A stretch of 11,070 nucleotides of DNA from Gammaproteobacteria bacterium (GCA_023487615.1 JAMDBH010000004.1:421-11490), one strand, 5' to 3'; positions 1-7,054 are shown, numbered from the stretch's first letter. Made by a program: numbers and translations. The notes: a model not told the origin generated them from the sequence alone.

Positions 1-106
1 GCGCGCCATCATCCAGGTGGAAGACTATTACATGGCGACCAGCCAACTCGCCCAGACCACCTTGCGCTCGGTATTGGGCAAACACGAGCTCGACGAGATG
101 CTGGCC
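1..106 (+). repeat. Inverted 106-bp duplicate of slipin gene internal segment
   Basis: Read base by base, 1-106 is identical to the reverse complement of 2107-2212. It encodes slipin residues 95-129 in the slipin frame. Identity stops abruptly after base 106 (CTGGCC), where nrdB sequence starts. The copy may extend beyond the left edge of the window. See the finding on the chimera. Confidence 0.97.
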
Positions 107-1123
107 TCGCGCATCCGCGTGGACGATAAAATGATCATCAACTGCCACGCCGACCTCAATCAATTGGTGCCCTTCAAATACACCTGGGCGTGGGATAAAT
201 ATCTGGCCGCCTGCAACAACCACTGGATGCCGCAAGAGATCAACATGTCGGCCGACATTGCGCTGTGGAAAACGCCCAACGGTCTCACCGAGGATGAGCG
301 GCGCATCATCAAGCGCAACATGGGTTTCTTCTCCACCGCCGATTCGCTGGTCGCCAATAACCTGGTGCTGGCGGTGTACCGCCACATCACCAACCCGGAG
401 TGCCGCCAGTATTTGCTGCGCCAGGCCTTCGAAGAGGCGCTGCACACCCACGCTTACCAATACATCGTGGAGAGTCTGGGGCTGGACGAGGCCGAGGTCT
501 TCAACATGTACCGCGAGATCCCCAGCGTGCACGACAAGGCCGCCTTCAGCCTGCCCTTCACCCAGGAACTCGCCGACCAGAATTTCAAGACCGGCGCCAC
601 CGATGCCGACCAGCGGCTGTTGCGCAACCTGATCGGCTTTTACGTCATTATCGAGGGCATCTTCTTCTACGTCGGCTTCGTGCAGATGCTCTCCTTCGGG
701 CGGCGCAACAAGATGGTCGGCGCCTCCGAGCAGTTCCAGTACATCCTGCGCGATGAAAGCATGCACATGAATTTCGGCATTGACGTCATCAACCAGATCA
801 AGCTCGAAAATCCGCAGTTATGGACGCCCGAATTCCGCGAAGAAATCGCGGCGCTGATCCGCACCGCCGTGGATCTCGAATACCGCTACGCCGTGGACAC
901 CATGCCGCGTGGGGTGCTGGGCTTGAACGCCGCGATGTTCAGCGACTATCTGCACTTTATAGCCAATCGCCGCTGCGCGCAGATCGGCTTGCCTGCGCAA
1001 TACCCCGGCGCCACCAATCCGTTTCCGTGGATGAGCGAAATGCTGGATCTTAATAAAGAGAAAAACTTCTTCGAGACGCGCGTGATCGAGTACCAAACAG
1101 GCGGGGCATTGAATTGGGATTAA
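2..1123 (+). CDS. nrdB: Ribonucleotide reductase class Ia beta chain (NrdB), chimeric 5' end
   Basis: Small (R2) subunit of class Ia ribonucleotide reductase. It houses the di-iron tyrosyl radical used by NrdA to make deoxyribonucleotides in the cytoplasm. Numbering from the GTG at 17, the metal ligands and radical site are visible: D109, E140-x2-H143 followed by Y147 ([12 protein letters not shown]), E213, and E247-x2-H250 (RDESMH). The C-terminal tail ending TGGALNWD is the type that docks on NrdA. Genuine nrdB sequence starts at base 107 (SRIRVDDK). Bases 2-106 are in frame but encode slipin residues, an exact inverted copy of 2107-2212. The normal NrdB N-terminus, usually some tens of residues before RIRVDDK, is therefore missing. 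The frame is open to the window edge and no real start is visible; the GTG at 17 belongs to the slipin-derived part. An nrdA gene would be expected upstream. Identity is secure; the 5' structure is suspect. Confidence 0.93.
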   Translation, partial: RAIIQVEDYYMATSQLAQTTLRSVLGKHELDEMLASRIRVDDKMIINCHADLNQLVPFKYTWAWDKYLAACNNHWMPQEINMSADIALWKTPNGLTEDERRIIKRNMGFFSTADSLVANNLVLAVYRHITNPECRQYLLRQAFEEALHTHAYQYIVESLGLDEAEVFNMYREIPSVHDKAAFSLPFTQELADQNFKTGATDADQRLLRNLIGFYVIIEGIFFYVGFVQMLSFGRRNKMVGASEQFQYILRDESMHMNFGIDVINQIKLENPQLWTPEFREEIAALIRTAVDLEYRYAVDTMPRGVLGLNAAMFSDYLHFIANRRCAQIGLPAQYPGATNPFPWMSEMLDLNKEKNFFETRVIEYQTGGALNWD

Positions 1124-1181
1124 GGTGCGCGGGAAACGTGCATGTTGGCGCATCTATTGCACGGATATGCCCGCACCTTTT
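1124..1181 (+). terminator. Likely nrdB transcription terminator (nested hairpin plus T4)
   Basis: The structure starts right after the nrdB stop. An outer stem pairs GGTGC+GGG (1124-1128 and 1131-1133, two-base bulge between) with CCCGCACC (1170-1177). An inner stem pairs CGTGCA (1137-1142) with TGCACG (1158-1163). TTTT follows at 1178-1181. The position fits a rho-independent terminator, but the T-tract is short and the stem is interrupted. Confidence 0.55.
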
Positions 1182-1245
1182 GGCAGCTCGTCGTCTTGAG
1201 CTGTTGTAGTCGCTGTAGCAGTAGTCATTAACATCAACTAAAAGG

Positions 1246-1256
1246 AAGGAGGTGAT
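1246..1256 (+). promoter_or_regulatory. Near-ideal Shine-Dalgarno of first micro-gene
   Basis: AAGGAGGTGAT can pair with the 3' end of 16S rRNA over 11 consecutive bases. Its GGAGG core lies 8 nt before the ATG at 1261. It is the strongest ribosome binding site in the window and is the main reason to accept the 25-codon frame that follows as a gene. Confidence 0.85.
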
Positions 1257-1260
1257 TATT

Positions 1261-1338
1261 ATGCCAGTGAAGAAAGCAAAAAAGCCTGCTGCGAAAAAAA
1301 CCGCTGCTAAAAAGTCAGCAAAGGCTAAGAAGAAGTAA
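1261..1338 (+). CDS. Lysine-rich micro-protein 1 (25 aa, histone H1-tail-like)
   Basis: A 25-residue peptide starting MPVKKAKKPAAKK and ending KAKKK. Twelve residues are Lys, there is no acidic residue, and most of the rest is Ala. The composition resembles the C-terminal tails of histone H1-like bacterial proteins, so binding to DNA, RNA or another polyanion is a reasonable inference; there is no domain to prove it. Support for a real gene: an 11-base Shine-Dalgarno with correct spacing, a paralogous micro-gene about 220 bp downstream with the same MPV start and KAKKK end, and a perfect hairpin 12 bp after the stop. It follows nrdB but lies beyond that gene's likely terminator, so it is probably transcribed separately; I see no convincing promoter. 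It is short enough for standard gene callers to miss. Confidence 0.75.
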   Translation: MPVKKAKKPAAKKTAAKKSAKAKKK

Positions 1339-1350
1339 AGTAGTTGCCGG

Positions 1351-1379
1351 CTAGCAGGGTGTCATAAGCACCCTGCTAG
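1351..1379 (+). terminator. Perfect 11-bp hairpin after micro-gene 1
   Basis: CTAGCAGGGTG (1351-1361) and CACCCTGCTAG (1369-1379) pair perfectly around a 7-nt loop, 12 bp after the micro-gene stop. No T-run follows. It could act as a terminator-like or 3'-end-stabilising stem rather than a classical rho-independent terminator. Confidence 0.6.
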
Positions 1380-1545
1380 TGCGGTATAGACGCGAGACGC
1401 CGTTTTACTGCGACGTTGTACTTTCAGACCCATCTCCTGATATCTCAATAGTTCCTTGAGAACACTCAAGTTTTCCCAAAGCAGGCCGCTATTAACCAAC
1501 ATGGATGTCTTGTAAGGCATCCTGATATGTTTGTTAAACCAGATA
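1380..1545. other. Intergenic stretch between the two micro-genes
   Basis: No reading frame is convincing here. Two small structures are visible: CTTGAG-AACA-CTCAAG followed by TTTT (1455-1474), a weak terminator-like stem, and a 9-bp near-perfect palindrome GGATGTCTT-GT-AAGGCATCC (1503-1522, one G-T pair) upstream of the second ribosome binding site. The second could be an operator or a 5'-UTR stem. No clear -35/-10 pair was found. Confidence 0.4.
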
Positions 1546-1558
1546 AAAGGAGATGACA

Positions 1559-1633
1559 ATGCCTGTACGTAAAATGAAGACCGCAATGAAGAAGAAACCC
1601 GCTGTGAAAAAGGCGAAAGCCAAGAAGAAGTAA
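1559..1633 (+). CDS. Lysine-rich micro-protein 2 (24 aa)
   Basis: A 24-residue peptide starting MPVRKMKTAMKKK and ending KAKAKKK, with 11 Lys and 1 Arg and no acidic residue. It is evidently a paralog of the micro-protein at 1261-1338: same MPV start, same lysine-alanine body, same KAKKK terminus. A ribosome binding site AAAGGAG (1546-1552) lies 6 nt before the ATG. A perfect 15-bp GC-rich hairpin begins 8 bp after the stop. Repetition of the whole layout (SD, tiny basic ORF, hairpin) argues that both are genes. A nucleoid, RNA or polyphosphate-binding role is speculation from charge alone. Confidence 0.72.
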   Translation: MPVRKMKTAMKKKPAVKKAKAKKK

Positions 1634-1641
1634 GGCAATAC

Positions 1642-1675
1642 CCGAACCGGGCGGGTAAACACCCGCCCGGTTCGG
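1642..1675 (+). terminator. Perfect 15-bp GC-rich hairpin after micro-gene 2
   Basis: CCGAACCGGGCGGGT (1642-1656) and ACCCGCCCGGTTCGG (1661-1675) form a perfect stem with an AAAC loop. It lies between the micro-gene and the convergent slipin gene, so it may serve both strands. It lacks a T-tract on either side. Confidence 0.65.
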
Positions 1676-1734
1676 TATCCCCCGCATCGCACACCTAGCT
1701 GAACCAGGCGCTCAGACTGTAAAGCTGTTCTCTA

Positions 1735-2493
1735 TTATGTCTGAGGCCTTCTTACCGCATCCAAAAACGACGAGATGAGGTCCATGGGTAAGGGGAAAAT
1801 GATGGTCGAACTCCTTTCGCCGGCGATCTCGGTGAGCGTTTGCAGGTAGCGCAGTTGCAGGGCCTGTGGACTCTGACTGATGAGTTGACCCGCCTGCACC
1901 AGTTTCTCCGCAGCTTGTAATTCACCCTGGGCGTGAATCACCTTGGCGCGCCGCTCCCGCTCCGCCTCGGCTTGGCGGGCGATGGCGCGCACCATGGTGG
2001 GATCAATGTCCACGTGTTTGATCTCCACGGTGGCGACCTTGATGCCCCAGGCGTCGGTGGCGGCGTCGAGAATTTTTTGAATATCGGCGTTGAGCTTGTC
2101 GCGTTCGGCCAGCATCTCGTCGAGCTCGTGTTTGCCCAATACCGAGCGCAAGGTGGTCTGGGCGAGTTGGCTGGTCGCCATGTAATAGTCTTCCACCTGG
2201 ATGATGGCGCGCTCCGGATCAATCACGCGAAAGTAGACCACCGCGTTGACCTTTACCGAGACGTTGTCGCGGGAGATGACATCCTGCGGGGGGACATCCA
2301 TGACGATGGTGCGCAGGTCCACCCTGACCATCTGCTGGATGCCGGGGATGATGATGACGAGCCCCGGTCCCTTGACCTTCCAGAACCGCCCCAGTTGAAA
2401 CACCACGCCGCGCTGGTATTCGCGCAGGATGCGGAAGGAACTTACCAGCAGGGCAATGATGACGAGTATTAAAAATCCTGTCGGAATGGCCAT
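1735..2493 (-). CDS. Slipin (stomatin/SPFH-family membrane protein)
   Basis: A 252-residue SPFH-domain protein of the prokaryotic slipin type, membrane-anchored and expected to form large oligomeric assemblies in the inner membrane. Residues 4-20 form one hydrophobic segment, followed by the [14 protein letters not shown] block that opens the SPFH domain. The domain continues through [20 protein letters not shown] (about 67-86) to a charged helical region rich in Arg, Glu and Ala (about 165-200), the usual coiled-coil part. The length is typical of the family. The start at 2493 is supported by GGAGAG ending 5 nt upstream (2499-2504). The long-form NfeD gene lies upstream on the same strand, the standard slipin partner, which in studied archaea cleaves the slipin C-terminus. 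A 142-bp repeat separates the two. Residues 95-129 are duplicated at the left edge of the window. Confidence 0.95.
   Translation of the reverse strand: MAIPTGFLILVIIALLVSSFRILREYQRGVVFQLGRFWKVKGPGLVIIIPGIQQMVRVDLRTIVMDVPPQDVISRDNVSVKVNAVVYFRVIDPERAIIQVEDYYMATSQLAQTTLRSVLGKHELDEMLAERDKLNADIQKILDAATDAWGIKVATVEIKHVDIDPTMVRAIARQAEAERERRAKVIHAQGELQAAEKLVQAGQLISQSPQALQLRYLQTLTEIAGERSSTIIFPLPMDLISSFLDAVRRPQT
2107..2212 (-). repeat. Source copy of the inverted 106-bp duplication (inside slipin gene)
   Basis: This is the resident copy, in the middle of an intact slipin reading frame on the minus strand. The identical inverted copy at 1-106 is fused to nrdB. Because the slipin gene is complete and uninterrupted, this copy is taken as the original. 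Confidence 0.95.
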
Positions 2494-2522
2494 GTCGTCT
2501 CTCCAAATTTATCTAAAAAAAG

Positions 2523-2664
2523 CTCTTGAACCGCAGAGGACGCAGAGAATACTGGGGAAAAGTAAATCCTTAGCTCGTTGCGCCGCATGACCCGCAGGGT
2601 AAACGGTCGTGTGAAGCTGACCGTTAGAATCTCTTTGCGTTCTCCGCGCCCTCTGCGGTGAAAC
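2523..2664 (+). repeat. MITE-like intergenic repeat, copy 1 (nfeD-slipin gap)
   Basis: This 142-bp element starts CTCTTGAACCGCAGAGGACG and ends CCTCTGCGGTGAAAC. Its ends form imperfect terminal inverted repeats of about 24 bp (roughly 20 matches). A second copy in the same orientation lies at 10930-11070, about three quarters identical, including a conserved central ACCCGC(A/T)GGGT mini-hairpin and GTGAAGCT. Sequences with AACCGCAGAG...CTCTGCGGT ends are known dispersed intergenic repeats in many environmental proteobacteria. It has no coding capacity. It sits inside an otherwise tight operon and could fold in the mRNA. Confidence 0.88.
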
Positions 2665-2677
2665 ATCGTTTTTAGAT

Positions 2678-4021
2678 TTATAACTCAGCACGGACTATAA
2701 GCGTAAGGCCGTCTCTGGCGGTGACACGCACCTTTTGACCGGCTTGCAGGGGCGTATCGCTGCGCGCCTGCCAATCCTCGCTGTGCACCCTGACGCGTAC
2801 CACGCTGTCAAACGCCTCGATCACCTCACCCCGGCTGCCGATCAATTCTTCCGCGCCGCTCACCACCGGTCGCTGACGCGCCTTGAGCGCAAGCTGTATG
2901 ACCAGCATGATAAACCCTGCACTCAACAAGGCGACGGCGCCTATCAACCAGGGATCTATTTGAAATCCAGGCGTGTCGGTATCCCAGAGCATGATCGAGC
3001 CTATCACAAAGGCGATCGCGCCGCTGATGCCCAATATCCCAAAACCTCCGACAAACGCCTCGGCCACCATGAAGGTAATGCCTAAAATGATCAGCCCCAG
3101 TCCCGCATAATTCACCGGCAGAACCTGAAAAGCGTACAGGGCCAATAATAAACAGATGCCGCCGACCACGCCGGGCAGGACATAACCCGGGTTCCATAAT
3201 TCAAAGAACAGGCCGTAGATGCCGAGCAGCATGAGGATGTAGGCCACGTTCGGGTCGGTGATGACGGCCAGCAAGCGGCTGCGCCAGTCGGGTTCTATGG
3301 TGATGACGGCAAGTCCGACGGTGCGCAAGGTGATCTCCGCTCCGAGGACATCGACCTTGCGTCCGTCGAGTTGGGCGAAGAGATCGTTCATATCCTTCGC
3401 CAGCAGGTCGGCGACGTTTTGCCTCACGGCTTCCTCGGCGGACAAGGTCGCTGCTTCGCGCACCGCCCTTTCGGCCCATTCGACATTGCGGCCGCGCAGT
3501 TGCGCCAGGCTGCGGATGTAGGCGATGGCGTCATTCACCTGTTTTTGTTTGAGGGCGTCGTCGGTCTTCTCGCCGGACTCGTCTTTTTTATCCTTCTTGT
3601 CCGGTTGACCGAAATCGTCGGGATTGGGCACGCCGCCGATCTGTACCGGCGTGGCCGCACCCAGGTTGGTGGCGGGCGCCATGGCGGCAATGTGACTGGC
3701 ATAGAGGATGTAGGTGCCGGCGCTCGCAGCGCGCGCCCCGCCGGGCGCGACATAGGACACTACCGGCATCTTCGCCGCAATGATATCGGCAATAATCTTG
3801 CGCATGGCGGTGTCCAGCCCGCCCGGCGTGTTCATACGCAAGATCACCAGCGCCGCATTCATGTCCGAGGCCTTTTGCAAACCGCGGTGTACGTAATCGC
3901 TGGTCGCCGGACCTATCGGGCCGTCTATTTCCAGCACCACCGCTTGGCCCGTTGCAGCGCCGTCACCCCACAGCGGATGGGTGATAAGCAGCAGAACCCA
4001 CATGAGATATATGCGCGACAT
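2678..4021 (-). CDS. NfeD long form: ClpP-class serine protease, membrane and OB domains
   Basis: A 447-residue full-length NfeD (STOPP-type) protein. An N-terminal signal or anchor segment (about 4-18) precedes a ClpP/SppA-like protease domain. The nucleophile is expected at S100 in GARAASAGTYI and the general-base Lys at K160 in KQVNDAIAYIRSLA, by analogy with the Ser-Lys dyad of archaeal 1510-N. NTPGGLD (64-70) is the usual substrate-binding strand. An acidic/lysine-rich insert (about 136-156) precedes K160. Several membrane segments (about 257-380) and a C-terminal OB-fold (about 388-447) follow. Start chosen as the ATG at 4021; a GTG at 4033 in frame is possible and neither has a strong ribosome binding site. 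The slipin gene downstream is the likely substrate partner in membrane quality control. Confidence 0.93.
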   Translation of the reverse strand: MSRIYLMWVLLLITHPLWGDGAATGQAVVLEIDGPIGPATSDYVHRGLQKASDMNAALVILRMNTPGGLDTAMRKIIADIIAAKMPVVSYVAPGGARAASAGTYILYASHIAAMAPATNLGAATPVQIGGVPNPDDFGQPDKKDKKDESGEKTDDALKQKQVNDAIAYIRSLAQLRGRNVEWAERAVREAATLSAEEAVRQNVADLLAKDMNDLFAQLDGRKVDVLGAEITLRTVGLAVITIEPDWRSRLLAVITDPNVAYILMLLGIYGLFFELWNPGYVLPGVVGGICLLLALYAFQVLPVNYAGLGLIILGITFMVAEAFVGGFGILGISGAIAFVIGSIMLWDTDTPGFQIDPWLIGAVALLSAGFIMLVIQLALKARQRPVVSGAEELIGSRGEVIEAFDSVVRVRVHSEDWQARSDTPLQAGQKVRVTARDGLTLIVRAEL

Positions 4022-4081
4022 AGATTGACGCACCAGACTCGCAGATCTATCCCACTAAGCCCTTGGCTACTCAGGACAGAC

Positions 4082-4717
4082 CTAACCGTGTATAAACAAA
4101 AATTCCTGCATGCCGCTGCGGAGTTGAAAGTTGTTGGCGATTTGAAATCCCTGCATCAACAGCTTCAGGTCGCGCGGCTTATACTCTATGCTCGGCCGCA
4201 AATCCGAAGAATCCGTTTCGTAGATCAGGTTTTCCTTGTCCAAAATCCTGAACAGGATGGGCCGCGCAGGTATTCGATGTTGCGTCGCAACAAGACTGAA
4301 CAGCAGGGTACCGCGCTGGCAAAAACGCGTGAGATGTTTGAGTAAGGCCTGCAACTCGTGGCGCGGAAAATAATTGAACAGATCCCAACACAGGATCACA
4401 TCGAAGCGGACGTCTTCAGCGTAGGGTAACAGCCTTTGATAGAGCTGCTCGGGCGAGGGAGTCCCCGCCTCGGCGGCAGCAAGTTCTTCGGCGACGCTTT
4501 GATAAAAATCCTCGATGTAGAGTTTGCAGCGAAACTGCGAAAAGAATTCGACGTTGGCGCCCAGCGCGGGGCCGAGATCGAGGATGTGATATTTACGGTC
4601 GTGACGCAGGCGTTGACAAAGCGCGGTCAAGGCGAGGGACTTGTGCGTGATACAAATCTTACCCGTTGAGGCCTCATACGCCTCGCTCTCCTCCGCCCTC
4701 ACTGAAAGCGAATTCAT
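4082..4717 (-). CDS. Class I SAM-dependent methyltransferase-like protein
   Basis: A 211-residue soluble protein. ILDLGPALGAN (45-55) resembles motif I of Rossmann-fold SAM methyltransferases. An acidic residue closes the next strand (YIED, 67-70), and FDVILCWDLFNYFPRHEL (105-122) matches the post-motif region seen in methyltransferases acting on small molecules or lipids. The motif I glycines are reduced (GPALG rather than GxGxG), so activity is not assured, and the substrate cannot be read from sequence. A G-rich ribosome binding site lies just before the ATG. It follows the bactofilin gene by 26 bp and precedes nfeD by about 60 bp, so it is probably co-transcribed with both. Confidence 0.75.
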   Translation of the reverse strand: MNSLSVRAEESEAYEASTGKICITHKSLALTALCQRLRHDRKYHILDLGPALGANVEFFSQFRCKLYIEDFYQSVAEELAAAEAGTPSPEQLYQRLLPYAEDVRFDVILCWDLFNYFPRHELQALLKHLTRFCQRGTLLFSLVATQHRIPARPILFRILDKENLIYETDSSDLRPSIEYKPRDLKLLMQGFQIANNFQLRSGMQEFLFIHG

Positions 4718-4743
4718 CGAGCCCCCCTATCAGCGCCAGCCCG

Positions 4744-5241
4744 TCAGCTTCTTACGCCGAGACCCTTGATCTGATCTATCGAAGACGCCGCGGGTTTTGC
4801 TTGAGCCGGCATTTCATTCAAGCTGCGTTGATGCTCGGCGGGTTTCTGATCCATATCTATGCTGCCCTTGAACTTGGCGCCGTCTTCCAGCGTGACGCGC
4901 GGGGAAACGATATTGCCGCGCACCCGCCCCGACTTGCGGATGATGAGCTGCTCATCGCTAAAAAGATTACCGTTGACTTCGCCTTCAATCACGATAGCCT
5001 TGGCGTAGATGTCGGCCTTGATATGGCCGTCCTTCCCAATGGTGACCTTGTGTTGCTTGAGATCAATCTTACCCTCGACGCGGCCCTGAATGAGCAGGTC
5101 TTCTTCGCCGCTGAGATCGCCGCGGATGGTGATCGAGGAGCCTATGGTCGCGCACTGTTCGCGCGTCATCACGGGGGTGTTGGCCGGTAGTGCAGCGTCG
5201 GCCCTTTCGGTGTGATCCGGTTCCGCCTTCTTCCACATCAT
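4744..5241 (-). CDS. Bactofilin family polymer-forming cytoskeletal protein
   Basis: A 165-residue bactofilin (DUF583). The core at about 31-131 is the repetitive right-handed beta-helix, with recurring short hydrophobic strands separated by Gly/Asp/Asn turns (TIRGDLSGEEDLLIQGRVEG, VTIGKDGHIKADIYA, IVIEGEVNGNLF, IRKSGRVRGNI). Flexible charged N- and C-terminal tails flank it, as is normal. Bactofilins polymerise without nucleotide and scaffold cell-shape or envelope machinery at the inner membrane. AGGAGGG lies 5 nt upstream of the first ATG; the next ATG (5238) would be spaced 8 nt and is equally possible. Downstream are a methyltransferase-like gene and nfeD, not the M23 peptidase often seen beside bactofilins. 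Confidence 0.93.
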   Translation of the reverse strand: MMWKKAEPDHTERADAALPANTPVMTREQCATIGSSITIRGDLSGEEDLLIQGRVEGKIDLKQHKVTIGKDGHIKADIYAKAIVIEGEVNGNLFSDEQLIIRKSGRVRGNIVSPRVTLEDGAKFKGSIDMDQKPAEHQRSLNEMPAQAKPAASSIDQIKGLGVRS

Positions 5242-5297
5242 CGTACCCTCCTAAGGTGGCAAAACTAACCTAACTCTAGGAGCGTATAACCGAAAAG

Positions 5298-5714
5298 TCA
5301 AGATTCCGACGCACAGGGATGTGCTAGTGTCGAGGGAGGCAGGATGCCGGGAGCGACCGACGCACTGGGGAGTTGGCTATACATCTCCTTTTTATCATTA
5401 AGCCTCAACCAGCCTTTTATAATGCGATACAGAATCCAGATGAAGTCCGCGGCGAGGATAAATATTCCTATAAATATAGGAAAGGTGATAACCCCGATCA
5501 CTGACCAGAGCAGGCCGTACCAGAAGGTTCTGATCTGCCAGCGGAAGTGCGACTCCAGCCAGGTACCCTGCACGTCCTCCCTTTTCACATAATTAATGAT
5601 GACGGCGGCGATGAAGGTGACGCCCAGAAAAAAACTGGCCGCCTGTAAGGCATAGACCAGAATGGTGACATTGATGATGGGCTGCAAATCGGTTTGTGTG
5701 TGAGTATTTGTCAT
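5298..5714 (-). CDS. DUF4870-like small membrane protein
   Basis: A 138-residue integral membrane protein with three hydrophobic segments (about 12-41, 64-87 and 81-98, the last two close together) and the block WLESHFRWQIRTFWYGLLW (52-70) typical of DUF4870/Tic20-like bacterial proteins. It has no assigned biochemical function. The C-terminal 30 residues are Pro/Ser-rich and look disordered. The start at the ATG at 5714 is preferred because GGAG (5721-5724) is spaced 6 nt from it; an upstream in-frame ATG at 5735 would add seven residues. It lies 23 bp after the corB stop and about 56 bp before the bactofilin start on the same strand. Confidence 0.85.
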   Translation of the reverse strand: MTNTHTQTDLQPIINVTILVYALQAASFFLGVTFIAAVIINYVKREDVQGTWLESHFRWQIRTFWYGLLWSVIGVITFPIFIGIFILAADFIWILYRIIKGWLRLNDKKEMYSQLPSASVAPGILPPSTLAHPCASES

Positions 5715-5737
5715 GGCGGTCTCCGTTTGCATCATAT

Positions 5738-7021
5738 CTATTGTTCTTCATGCTCTTCTTTTATACGTAATGCCGGATTGATCTTCACCATCTTCACGGC
5801 GTTTTCCGTGGTCTGGATGATGTCTATGGGATACCCGGCCAGACGCAGACTGGTGCCGGGCGCGGGAATGGTCTCCAGATATTCGAGTATCAGGCCGTTG
5901 AGCGTTTTGGGCCCGTCGGTGGGAAGATCCCAGTGCATCATTCTATTAAGATCACGAATATTGGTACTGCCGTCCACCAGATAGGTGCCGTCTGTCTGTG
6001 GGTACACATCGCTGACGGTGGCGTAGGGGTCGGAGGTGAATTCTCCGACGATCTCCTCCAGGATATCCTCCAATGTCACCAGGCCCTGGATGTCGCCGTA
6101 CTCGTTCACTACCAGGCCGATGCGGCGTTTCTGGCGCTGAAAGTTCAGTAACTGGGTATTGAGCGGCGTGCCCTCGGGGACGAAATACGGGTCCTTCATG
6201 ACTTCCTTGAGCGCCTCCTTGTTGAAATTCTCGCGCGACATCAGGCGCAGCGCCTCACGCAGATGTAGTATCCCTACCACATTGTCTATGCCGTCGCGGT
6301 AAACCAGCAGGCGGGTGTGCTGGCTGGATGTCAACTGCGCGAGGATCTGTTCCCAGTCATCATTGAGATCCAGGCCCACAATCTCATTGCGCGGCACCAT
6401 GATGTCTTCCACCGTTATCTTTTCCAGATCCAGAATGCTGAGCAGCATTCTCTGGTGACGTTGCGGAATCAGGGCGCCGGCCTCGTTCACCACGGTGCGC
6501 AGTTCTTCATGGCTTAGATGGTTTTTTTCACTCGCCCCGATAGAAACTCCCAGCAATTTCAGCACGCCGTTCGAAAGGGCGCTCACCAGCCACACCACCG
6601 GATAAAACAGCTTAAGCAAGGGGCGCAGCATATAGGCGGCAGGGAAGGCGACGCGCTCCGAGTAGAGCGCTCCGAGCGTCTTGGGCGCCACGTCGGTGAA
6701 GATGGTCCCGACGATGGTAAGTAGGCCCACCGCAATGGCTGCACCTGCCTCGCCCAACAGTTGCAAACCGATAACGGTGGCGACGGCGGTGGCCAGATTA
6801 TTGGCGAAGTTATTGCCCAAAATCAGCAGGCCGATCAGGCGATCGGTGCGCTGCAATAACGCCTGCGCGTGTATCGCCCCGCGATGTTTGATCTTGACGA
6901 GATGCCGCAGGCGGTAACGGTTAAGGGTCAGCAATCCGGTTTCGGAGCCGGAGAAGAATGCGGCCAGAAAAATCAGAAAGACCAGTGCGCCAATCAGCAC
7001 ACCTAGAGGGATATCATTCAT
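5738..7021 (-). CDS. corB: CNNM/CorB-type transporter (DUF21-CBS-CBS-CorC/HlyC), YfjD homolog
   Basis: A 427-residue inner-membrane protein of the CNNM/CorB family, linked to magnesium/cobalt efflux. The N-terminal DUF21 membrane domain (about 1-160) carries the signature FFSGSETGLLTLNRYRLRHL (22-41) and NNFANNLAT (70-78). A CBS pair starts at EDIMVPR (205-211) and includes NEYGDIQGLVTLEDILEE (306-323). A C-terminal CorC/HlyC domain (about 335-425) follows. The length matches E. coli YfjD. The ypjD gene lies 33 bp upstream on the same strand, the arrangement also seen in E. coli (ypjD-yfjD beside ffh). The start at 7021 has only a weak GAGA-type ribosome binding site. Confidence 0.93.
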   Translation of the reverse strand: MNDIPLGVLIGALVFLIFLAAFFSGSETGLLTLNRYRLRHLVKIKHRGAIHAQALLQRTDRLIGLLILGNNFANNLATAVATVIGLQLLGEAGAAIAVGLLTIVGTIFTDVAPKTLGALYSERVAFPAAYMLRPLLKLFYPVVWLVSALSNGVLKLLGVSIGASEKNHLSHEELRTVVNEAGALIPQRHQRMLLSILDLEKITVEDIMVPRNEIVGLDLNDDWEQILAQLTSSQHTRLLVYRDGIDNVVGILHLREALRLMSRENFNKEALKEVMKDPYFVPEGTPLNTQLLNFQRQKRRIGLVVNEYGDIQGLVTLEDILEEIVGEFTSDPYATVSDVYPQTDGTYLVDGSTNIRDLNRMMHWDLPTDGPKTLNGLILEYLETIPAPGTSLRLAGYPIDIIQTTENAVKMVKINPALRIKEEHEEQ

Positions 7022-7054
7022 AGATTCTCAACAGCATTCTTCCTGCCAGTGTTT

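Noticed and set aside
17..106. GTG at 17 as a genuine nrdB start
   Set aside because: The first 30 codons are slipin sequence duplicated from 2107-2212, and the frame is open to the window edge, so this is not a natural start.
1204..1232. TTGTAG...CATTAA as a promoter of micro-gene 1
   Set aside because: Poor matches to both -35 and -10 consensus; not supported.
1362..1694. Minus-strand ORF of 110 codons opposite micro-gene 2
   Set aside because: It runs through both hairpins and is the complement of the lysine-rich gene; no ribosome binding site or recognisable motif supports it.
1711..1745. CTCAGAC...GTCTGAG as the slipin terminator
   Set aside because: Only seven pairs, a 21-nt loop, overlap with the slipin stop codon and no T-run; too weak to list.
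2523..2664. The repeat read as a CRISPR unit or a short CDS
   Set aside because: Only two copies about 8 kb apart with palindromic ends and no spacer periodicity; frames through it are shared only with repeat sequence.
3371..4345. Plus-strand ORF of 324 codons across nfeD and the methyltransferase-like gene
   Set aside because: Spans two real minus-strand genes and their intergenic gap; composition is His/Arg-rich as expected of an antisense frame.
4666..5190. Plus-strand ORF opposite the bactofilin gene
   Set aside because: Regular repeats of the bactofilin beta-helix leave open frames on the other strand; no independent support.
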